NCBI RefSeq assembly: GCF_026242055.1
Contig: NZ_JAPJDL010000028.1
Location: 58,431 to 122,430, forward strand
Reading direction: 5' to 3'
Length of the DNA: 64,000 nucleotides
From: Lentzea sp. NEAU-D7
Lineage (GTDB): Bacteria; Actinomycetota; Actinomycetes; Mycobacteriales; Pseudonocardiaceae
Shown here one piece after another: positions 58,724 through 64,000 of this stretch; position 1 is the stretch's first letter, and each line of letters opens with the position of its first letter. The notes beneath the pieces were generated by a model. The model was not told the origin of the DNA. It ran no database searches and was given only the letters and a program-made list of their open reading frames with translations. A program made the translations under genes and the position numbers.

Positions 58724-59356
58724 ATGACCAACGCCGCCTTCCGCAAGCTCACCCCCACCACCGACGACAGGCTCGCCGACCTGGGCCTGCGCACCGCGGT
58801 CCTCGACAGGGCGATCGCCGCCGGCATCGACGCGCGCGCCGCCTCGCCGCCGTTCGGGCCGACCAACGCGCCGGGCCTGCTCGACTGGATCCACCGGGTG
58901 GGCACGCTGCGGCAGCTGCTGGCGGCCGAGGGGTGGCAGCGCCTCGACCACTGGAACGCGGGGCTGATCCGGCACCCGTCGCGTCCGGTGCTGCTCGGCA
59001 CGCTGCAGGGCAACCGGGGCACGGGGTCGCCGGACGCGCCGTTGCGCAGCGACTACGCGAAGGGGCCCGCCCTCGCGGCGATGATGCGCGACAACGACCA
59101 CGACCAGTTCGCGCTGTTCGAGGGCGCGCGCAGCGAGGGGCTGAAGTTGTGGTTCCTGGTGACGTACCCGCTGCAGCTCGAAGACCGGCTCGTGGTGTTG
59201 CGCGAGGTGTCGCAGCCGGAGCCGACGCCGCAGAACCAGGTCATCGAGCGGTGGGCGCATCGGATCCCGTTGCCGCCGATGGAGTTCCCGCAGCTCAAGG
59301 CGCCCAACGTGGACGGTCCGGAGGAGGTGGACTTCCCGATCGCGCTGCGCCGCTAG
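58724..59356 (+). CDS. Hypothetical protein, 210 aa
   Basis: No recognised domain. Soluble, mixed alpha/beta, begins TNAAFRKLTPTTDDRLADLG; has LLDWIHRVGTLRQLLAAEGW and HDQFALFEGARSEGLKLWFL. Length and codon use look genuine. Divergent from the vsr remnant and convergent, with a 4-nt stop overlap, to a small membrane protein. Function unknown. Confidence 0.65.
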   Translation: MTNAAFRKLTPTTDDRLADLGLRTAVLDRAIAAGIDARAASPPFGPTNAPGLLDWIHRVGTLRQLLAAEGWQRLDHWNAGLIRHPSRPVLLGTLQGNRGTGSPDAPLRSDYAKGPALAAMMRDNDHDQFALFEGARSEGLKLWFLVTYPLQLEDRLVVLREVSQPEPTPQNQVIERWAHRIPLPPMEFPQLKAPNVDGPEEVDFPIALRR

Positions 59357-59643
59357 AACACCGGCCGCGCGACGCCGACGGCGACGTGGGTCAGTGCGCC
59401 GGCACCTGCCAGCAGCACCACGGTCAGCACGCCGAGCAGGACCGTTCCGCCCAGGTGCCGCAGCCGGTAGGTAGCTGCCAGCGCGAGCACCGCGCAGGCG
59501 ATCGGTGCCGCCCACACCCAGTGCGGCCACCGGATCAGGCCGACGACCGCCAGGCCCAGGAAGAGCAGGCCGAGCAGCCAGGCCCCGAAACAGGCGCTGC
59601 GCCCGATCAGGCCGCGCCACAGTTCATGATCCCTCCGCACCAC
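59353..59643 (-). CDS. Small membrane protein, three TM segments
   Basis: 96 aa: ACFGAWLLGLLFLGLAVVGL, VWAAPIACAVLALAATY and GTVLLGVLTVVLLAGAGALT are hydrophobic helices. No family recognised. GTG or ATG start near 59643. Overlaps the 3' end of the hypothetical gene by four bases on the opposite strand. Confidence 0.6.
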   Translation of the reverse strand: MVRRDHELWRGLIGRSACFGAWLLGLLFLGLAVVGLIRWPHWVWAAPIACAVLALAATYRLRHLGGTVLLGVLTVVLLAGAGALTHVAVGVARPVF

Positions 59644-59742
59644 GTCCCGAAGCTACGCCGAACAGCCGAGCCGCGCTGATCCGACCGGCGTGCCAGGACC
59701 CGCCTGGCAGTCCGTCGCGCCACCGGCGACAATGACCGGATC

Positions 59743-60642
59743 ATGCTCACCCCCTCGCGACTCACGCTCGCCCGCACCCGGCGCGGTCTCACCGCGGCCG
59801 AGCTGGCGCGGAAGTCGGGCGTGCCGGCGCGGGCGATCAGCGAGTACGAGCGGGGGCAGCGCAGGCCCCAGGCCGCCGCGGTCGAGTCGCTGGCGGGTGC
59901 GCTCGGTTTTCCCGCCGAGTTCTTGGCGGCGCCGGAACCGCCGAGGCCGCAGAACGCGCCGCAGGACGCACAGGCGACGGCGGCGGCGCAGCTCGCGATC
60001 GAGTTCAACGGATGGCTGGACCGGCTGTTCGTGCTCCCCCAGCCCGACCTGCCGCCGCCGCGCACCTCGCCGCAGGGCACGCGCGACGCGTGGCGGCTCG
60101 CCGCCGGGCCGGCGCCGAACATGGTGCAGCTGCTGGAGTCCCACGGCGTGCGGGTGTTCTCGCTGCCGGTCGACTGCGCCTGGCAGGTGGCGTTTTCCTG
60201 CTGGCACAACGGAACGCCGTTCGTCTTCCTCGCCCCGTCGGCGACGCCGGAGCAGGCCCGGTTCGACGCGGCCGTCCAGCTCGCGGTGCTCCTCGGGCAC
60301 GACGAGCCTCACGAGTTCGCCGCCGAGTTCCTGATGCCCCAGCGACAACTGCCCGGCACCGACCACCGGCACTGGCACGTGGGCAGGGACCAGTTCGCGA
60401 AGTGGGCGAACGTCCACAGCCTCGTGCAGGGCGGTATGACGCGCCGGGAGACGTCGAAGCTGCTCACGAAGGTGTTCCGGGTTCTCCGTGAGAACGGCAC
60501 GACACCGTCGCAGGTGGCCAAAGAGCTGAACCTGGGCCTGGAAGAGCTGAACGGTCTGGTGTTCGGACTCGTGCTGACCGCACTACCGGGTGGCGGAGAA
60601 CCAGGGCCGAGAGGACGTGCGCGCCTCACCCTGGTCAACTGA
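59743..60642 (+). CDS. XRE regulator with degenerate ImmA/IrrE-like domain
   Basis: 299 aa. Helix-turn-helix LTAAELARKSGVPARAISEY near 15-34, then an ImmA/IrrE-type fold: FDAAVQLAVLLGHDEPHEFA followed by AEFLMPQRQL. In active members the first part is HELGHxxLH and the second ExxANxFAxEFLMP; here HExxH is replaced (QLAVLL), so zinc binding and peptidase activity are probably lost. The C-terminus resembles a second helix-turn-helix (TTPSQVAKELNLGLEELNGL). Likely acts as a regulator only. ATG at 59743. Confidence 0.82.
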   Translation: MLTPSRLTLARTRRGLTAAELARKSGVPARAISEYERGQRRPQAAAVESLAGALGFPAEFLAAPEPPRPQNAPQDAQATAAAQLAIEFNGWLDRLFVLPQPDLPPPRTSPQGTRDAWRLAAGPAPNMVQLLESHGVRVFSLPVDCAWQVAFSCWHNGTPFVFLAPSATPEQARFDAAVQLAVLLGHDEPHEFAAEFLMPQRQLPGTDHRHWHVGRDQFAKWANVHSLVQGGMTRRETSKLLTKVFRVLRENGTTPSQVAKELNLGLEELNGLVFGLVLTALPGGGEPGPRGRARLTLVN

Positions 60643-60870
60643 TCAGACGTGAGTCTGCACATGATGTTCTTGCGGTAGGCACCGGTCGGACGTGGGCTGT
60701 TCGGTGTTCCGGCGCGTTCGCGAGCAGCTGGAGCTTCGTCTCCGGGACTCTCCGGTCACTGGTTGGAGTTCGCAGTCCGTCGTACTAGGCCAAACGAGCG
60801 ATTTGTGAAACGCATCGCCCGGCATCCCCGACACTGAGAGTGACGGGAAGCCGAGTCGTGAGGATGCCCC

Positions 60871-61785
60871 ATGACGATGCAGCAACGCACAGAACCCTCG
60901 CCTGCCGCCGTTTTGATCGCCGTAGCCGTGCTCGCGCTGGTTCTGACCGTTGCTTTCGGCCCTCTGGGCTTCGTCATCGGTCTCGCGCTGTTCGGGTTGA
61001 TGTTCGCCGGCACCAAGAACAAGACGGCCGACCAGATCGTGCCGGCCCGGACCCGTTCGCGCCTTCGCCGGCTGTCGACGGCCGGGCGGGTGTCGATCGT
61101 CGGCGAGGCACACCACCAGGACGCCATCGCCGAGGTGGCCAGGCTCTCCGCGTCCGATCCCAGGGACGACACGTCCTTCCTGGCGACCGCGGTGCTCGTA
61201 CCGGAGTCCGCCGGCCGCCACGAGCGCGCGGTGCGGGTCGACCTGCTGCGCGGCGAGGGCACCGCGGTCACCGCCGGCTACCTGCGCACCGAACAGGCCG
61301 CCGACTACCAGTCCCTCCTGCTCGACCTGGCCGAACGCGGCGAAGTCGGCTCGTGCCCGGCCCGCATCATCGGGGGCGGCCAGCGCCATGGCGTGCACCT
61401 GCACCTCGGTGCCCCGCGCCTACTGCTGCTCGATCACGAGGCACTCGGCACGGCGCCGACGTTGCCGGCCGAACAGCAGGTCGCCGTCGTGGGCGAGGAC
61501 GCCCATCAGTACGTGCTGCACCGCGTGGTGAACGGCCGCACTCCCGTGCACGTCATCGCCGAGCTCCGCGACTGCAGGATCGCCAAGGGTTCTCACATCG
61601 GTGAGCACACGCTCGAGGTTCTGCTCGAAGGCGAGTGCATCGGCCAGCTCACCTACGCGATGGGCCTTCGCTACTGCGACATGACTCAGGAGTGGCGCGC
61701 CCGCACGGGGCGCGCGCTCTGTGAAGCCGTGATCACCAACGAGGGCACGCGCGGTCTTCAAGCGAACTTGCTGCTGCCCAAGTAG
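60871..61785 (+). CDS. Membrane-anchored protein with two HIRAN-like domains
   Basis: 304 aa. Two TM helices at the N-terminus (AAVLIAVAVLALVLTVAFGP, LGFVIGLALFGLMFAG; about 12-47), then two copies of a HIRAN-like unit: RVSIVGEAHHQDAIAEVARL near 73 with VLVPESAGRHERAVRVDLLR, and QVAVVGEDAHQYVLHRVV near 203 with HTLEVLLEGECIGQLTYAMG. HIRAN domains bind 3' DNA ends in fork-remodelling enzymes; membrane attachment is unusual, and DNA binding here is unproven. The 3' end overlaps the convergent reductase by 28 nt. Confidence 0.7.
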   Translation: MTMQQRTEPSPAAVLIAVAVLALVLTVAFGPLGFVIGLALFGLMFAGTKNKTADQIVPARTRSRLRRLSTAGRVSIVGEAHHQDAIAEVARLSASDPRDDTSFLATAVLVPESAGRHERAVRVDLLRGEGTAVTAGYLRTEQAADYQSLLLDLAERGEVGSCPARIIGGGQRHGVHLHLGAPRLLLLDHEALGTAPTLPAEQQVAVVGEDAHQYVLHRVVNGRTPVHVIAELRDCRIAKGSHIGEHTLEVLLEGECIGQLTYAMGLRYCDMTQEWRARTGRALCEAVITNEGTRGLQANLLLPK

Positions 61786-62558
61786 TCGGCGAACGTCCGC
61801 GGCTCGCGGCCGAGAACACGCTGCACGCCGTCGGACAGGTGCGCCTCTTCGCCCGTGCGGATGCGCACGAGCAGCATCGTGACGAGGTCCGCGATCTCGT
61901 CCGGGTAGCCGAGTCCGCGCATCGCGGCCGCGAACTCCTCCGGCGCGATGTCCGCGTACGACACAGGGCTTCCGGTCACCGCGGTGATCCGCGTCAGCAC
62001 CTCGGTGAACGAGACCGCCTCGGGCCCGCTGAGGTCGTAGGTCTGTCCGTGGTGGCCGGGCCGGGTCAGTGCGACGACGGCGACCTCGGCGATGTCCACC
62101 ACGTCGATGAACGGGTGGACGCCCTGACCTGCGGGCACCGCGAGCGCACCCTGCTGGACGGAAGGGGCGAAGATGTCCTCGTCGAAGTTCTGCATGAACC
62201 AGGTGGGCCGCAGGATCGTCCACTCCGCACCCGACTCCTTGATCGCCGACTCGAACGGGTCGTCGTTGGGAGCGCCGCGCATCGACAGCAGCACGAGCCG
62301 GGTGACGCCGGCCTTCACCGCGACGGGCACGAAGTCGGCCAGCAGTACGGGGTTCTCCGGCGGCACGACGTAGATGGCGGTCGTGCCGGCGACGGCGGGC
62401 TCCCACGTGTCCGGGACGGCCCAGTCGAATCTCGTCGACGCCGACCGCGAGGCCGGACGTGCCGCGGGGCCGAGGAGGTCGGTGACGCGGCGGCCCGTCT
62501 TGCCGGTGGCGCCGAGCACGAGGATGGACGAGGCGTTGATTCCGCTCAATGTTGACAT
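61758..62558 (-). CDS. NmrA-like NAD(P)-binding protein
   Basis: 266 aa atypical short-chain dehydrogenase: ILVLGATGKTGRRVTDLLGP near 12-31 (GxxGxxG), FDWAVPDTWEPAVAGTTAIY, and TRLVLLSMRGAPNDDPFESA, LRPTWFMQNFDEDIFAPSVQ. Resembles NmrA/QOR2-type redox-sensing reductases; no Tyr-x-x-x-Lys active site, so more likely a sensor or a quinone reductase. ATG at 62558. Its start region carries TCAATGTTGA. Confidence 0.88.
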   Translation of the reverse strand: MSTLSGINASSILVLGATGKTGRRVTDLLGPAARPASRSASTRFDWAVPDTWEPAVAGTTAIYVVPPENPVLLADFVPVAVKAGVTRLVLLSMRGAPNDDPFESAIKESGAEWTILRPTWFMQNFDEDIFAPSVQQGALAVPAGQGVHPFIDVVDIAEVAVVALTRPGHHGQTYDLSGPEAVSFTEVLTRITAVTGSPVSYADIAPEEFAAAMRGLGYPDEIADLVTMLLVRIRTGEEAHLSDGVQRVLGREPRTFADYLGSSKFA

Positions 62559-62580
62559 GACTGCAGCTAATCAACGTTGA
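62546..62580. promoter_or_regulatory. Repeated TCAAyGTTGA boxes at the reductase promoter
   Basis: TCAATGTTGA (62546-62555, overlapping the start codon region) and the perfect palindrome TCAACGTTGA (62571-62580), 25 bp apart centre to centre. Candidate operator pair for an unidentified regulator of the reductase or the divergent MazG-like gene. Confidence 0.45.
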
Positions 62581-62646
62581 CGCGGACGAACCATGCTTGA
62601 GCAGCCGCCATTCTTGCTCGTTCGTCCACGTGGTACTCAGTGGGTC

Positions 62647-63006
62647 ATGAGTCAGCGTGATCTCGTGGACCTGAGGGACGCCCTGCGCGCGTTCGCCGCT
62701 GCCCGCGACTGGGACAGCTACCACACGCCCAAGAACCTGGTGATGGCCTTGTCCGCAGAGGTCGGCGAGCTCACCGACCTCTTCCAGTGGCTGACGCCCG
62801 AAGAGGCCCAGAACGCGATGAAGGACCCGGAACTCGCCTGGAACGTCCGCGACGAGCTCGCGGACGTGATGCACTACCTGACCAGGCTGGCGGACAAGCT
62901 CGGTGTCGACCTCGTCGAGGCCGCGTTCGCCAAGATCGATCGCAATGAACGGCGGTTCCCGACCGGGAGCCTGATTCCCGTGCCAGTCGAGAAGGGTGAG
63001 CAGTGA
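62647..63006 (+). CDS. MazG-like nucleotide pyrophosphohydrolase
   Basis: 119 aa from the ATG at 62647 (an in-frame ATG exists at 62593, but MSQRDLVDLRDALRAFAA is the typical start). EVGELTDLFQW (ExxE) near 40 and DELADVMHYLTRLADKLGVD (ExxD) near 73 form the Mg site of the all-alpha NTP-PPase fold. Such enzymes hydrolyse non-canonical or excess NTPs/dNTPs. GTGA overlap with the next gene. Confidence 0.9.
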   Translation: MSQRDLVDLRDALRAFAAARDWDSYHTPKNLVMALSAEVGELTDLFQWLTPEEAQNAMKDPELAWNVRDELADVMHYLTRLADKLGVDLVEAAFAKIDRNERRFPTGSLIPVPVEKGEQ

Positions 63007-63593
63007 GTCTCCAGAACGTGCACGTCCTGCATGTGCACCAGAAGGTCACGTTCATGGTCAACCGGTACGAGGTGTTCGTCGACGACAACGGCGCACCGGG
63101 CCAGCTGGTCGGCTTCGCCGAGCAGAAGCGGCTCAAGATCAAGGAGCGGGTCACGATCTACACCGACTCGTCGAAGAACCACGTGCTGTTCGAGTTCAAC
63201 GCGCGCAAGGTGCTCGACCTGGGCGGCGGCTACGACGTGACGGATGGGCAGGGCAGCTCGATCGGGTTGTTCCGCAAGAACTTCGCCAAGTCGCTGCTGA
63301 GGTCCACCTGGCACCTGGAGCAGCACGGCTGGGGCCAGGCGACGGGTGCGGAGCGGAACAAGTTCCTCGCGGGCTTCCGCCGGCTGTGGCAGTGGATTCC
63401 GGTGGTCGGAGATGCGCCGTTCCCCATGCGGTATCACTTCGACTTCGTCAAGGAGAACGGCGCGCCCGTGTTCAGCGTCGACAAGAAGACCTGGCTCCGG
63501 GACCACTACGTCGTCTCGATCCAGGATCCTGGCGTCGACCGCCGGCTCGTGATCGCTCAGGCCGTGGCGCTCGACGCGCTGCAGTCCCGCTAG
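63003..63593 (+). CDS. LURP-one/scramblase-related (DUF567) protein
   Basis: 196 aa, GTG start overlapping the MazG-like stop by four bases. Beta-barrel-like composition with a Tubby-type feel: EQKRLKIKERVTIYTDSSKN, VLFEFNARKVLDLGGGYDVT, GQGSSIGLFRKNFAKSLLRS, followed by HLEQHGWGQATGAERNKFLA and DRRLVIAQAVALDALQSR. The family is membrane- or lipid-associated in other organisms, without a proven role in bacteria. Confidence 0.8.
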   Translation: MSLQNVHVLHVHQKVTFMVNRYEVFVDDNGAPGQLVGFAEQKRLKIKERVTIYTDSSKNHVLFEFNARKVLDLGGGYDVTDGQGSSIGLFRKNFAKSLLRSTWHLEQHGWGQATGAERNKFLAGFRRLWQWIPVVGDAPFPMRYHFDFVKENGAPVFSVDKKTWLRDHYVVSIQDPGVDRRLVIAQAVALDALQSR

Positions 63594-63595
63594 GA

Positions 63596-63760
63596 CTAGA
63601 GGTAAGTCAGCAGGAGGAGGATCAGGCACACCAGCAGCACGACGCCGAGCACTGCGGGCAGGACCGACTGCGATGACGGCGCGGGCTCGCGGGCGTGCCT
63701 GCCCCGCCTCCTGCGCGCTCGCCACCGCAAAGGTGCCTCCCCTGCCCACTGCTCGTTCAT
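63596..63760 (-). CDS. Small C-tail-anchored membrane protein, 54 aa
   Basis: Starts MNEQWAGEAPLRWRARRRRG, a basic cytosolic part, and ends with one hydrophobic helix (VLPAVLGVVLLVCLILLLLT). No family known. Convergent with the LURP-one-like gene, two bases apart. Confidence 0.55.
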   Translation of the reverse strand: MNEQWAGEAPLRWRARRRRGRHAREPAPSSQSVLPAVLGVVLLVCLILLLLTYL

Positions 63761-63873
63761 GACGATCACGGTAGGGAGGAACAACCCTGGCTTGACCCAC
63801 GTCACCCGCTCGCCGGGGTCGCATCACCCGGACAGCCGCTCAATGAACACGGCGCCACATGCACGTAGACATG

Positions 63874-63917
63874 AAAAAGCCCTGCGGGGAGCGCTTGTGG
63901 CGCTCAACCCGCAGGGC
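63874..63917 (-). terminator. rRNA operon terminator
   Basis: Read on the minus strand: GCCCTGCGGG, inner GAGCGC/GCGCTC, CCCGCAGGGC, then TTTTT. It lies just downstream of the 5S gene; a textbook intrinsic terminator with a 10-bp outer and 6-bp inner stem. Confidence 0.88.
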
Positions 63918-63924
63918 AAATTAA

Positions 63925-64000
63925 GTTCGGCGGCGACCTACTCTCCCACACCGTAACCAGTGCAGTACCATCGGCGCAGAAGGGCTTAACTACCGGGTTC
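63925..64000 (-). rRNA. rrf: 5S ribosomal RNA (3' part; 5' end beyond the window)
   Basis: On the minus strand the sequence ends GGGAGAGTAGGTCGCCGCCG followed by AAC, the conserved actinobacterial 5S 3' end, preceded by GATGGTACTGCACTGG and GGTAGTTAAGCCCTTCTGCG. About 76 of the usual ~117-120 nt are present. It implies that 23S and 16S lie to the right of the window on the minus strand. Confidence 0.95.

Noticed and set aside
58436..59620. A continuous minus-strand frame joining the vsr remnant to the region of the 210-aa protein
   Set aside because: Only the part from about 58436 to 58675 resembles Vsr; the rest is antisense to a gene with normal coding character.
1..64000. tRNA genes, insertion sequences, prophage and CRISPR arrays
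   Set aside because: Read for T-loop signatures, terminal inverted repeats with transposase motifs, phage structural genes and regularly spaced repeats; none seen.

Overview
The window is 64 kb of very GC-rich actinobacterial chromosome. Frequent GTG starts, strong G/C bias at third codon positions, an SsgA-like sporulation protein, many LuxR/TetR/GntR regulators and the gene order hemQ-hemY-hemE / DUF3000 / ribonuclease D all point to a filamentous or mycelial actinomycete. The family mix suggests Pseudonocardiaceae (Lentzea/Saccharothrix/Lechevalieria-like); that placement is inference, since no 16S is present. The right edge enters an rRNA operon: the 3' part of a 5S rRNA on the minus strand, followed by its terminator.

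Layout. 1-3.5 kb: a NACHT NTPase running off the left edge, an NHEJ LigD polymerase and a TetR regulator. 3.5-6.6 kb: an acyl-CoA dehydrogenase pair plus a MaoC-like hydratase behind a palindromic operator. 6.6-15.4 kb: LuxR-type regulators, DUF1345, an SsgA-like protein, an AfsR-like STAND regulator, GntR with a class 3 L-asparaginase, and msrB. 15.4-20.2 kb: the most unusual block, four paralogous TIGR04222-type membrane proteins with Cys/Ser/Gly-only C-terminal tails, followed by a DUF692/MNIO enzyme and a small partner protein, tightly coupled. 20.3-36.5 kb: two large secreted S8 proteases flanking the coproporphyrin-dependent haem genes (hemE-hemY-hemQ), DUF3000, an M19 dipeptidase, a response regulator with a highly structured leader, RNase D, a methyltransferase/TetR pair sharing a perfect 20-bp palindrome, GNAT and HIT. 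36.5-43.4 kb: an ECF sigma factor with a membrane partner, a MerR regulator with divergent membrane proteins, and fadA-fadB. 43.5-52 kb: small accessory genes, a VapBC-like module, two DUF72 proteins, a PadR-controlled FAD monooxygenase, a secreted GH5 glycosidase, an arylamine N-acetyltransferase and an I36-like inhibitor. 52-58.3 kb: a four-gene operon of two SMC/Rad50-like ATPases, a small protein and an Mre11-like phosphoesterase, possible DNA repair or defence. 58.3-64 kb: a 72-bp almost pure G/C block, a decayed vsr endonuclease, an XRE protein with a dead ImmA-like domain, a HIRAN-like membrane protein, an NmrA-like reductase, a MazG-like hydrolase, a LURP-one-like protein and the 5S gene.

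How they may work together. The TIGR04222/MNIO block looks like a post-translational modification system acting on cysteine-rich tails. The Rad50/Mre11-like operon, vsr remnant, HIRAN-like protein and ImmA-like protein form a DNA-metabolism-flavoured accessory stretch. Fatty-acid degradation genes occur in two separately regulated places. A hairpin-forming repeat of about 96 bp occurs twice, each time at the 3' end of a minus-strand gene. No tRNA, insertion sequence, prophage or CRISPR array was recognised.
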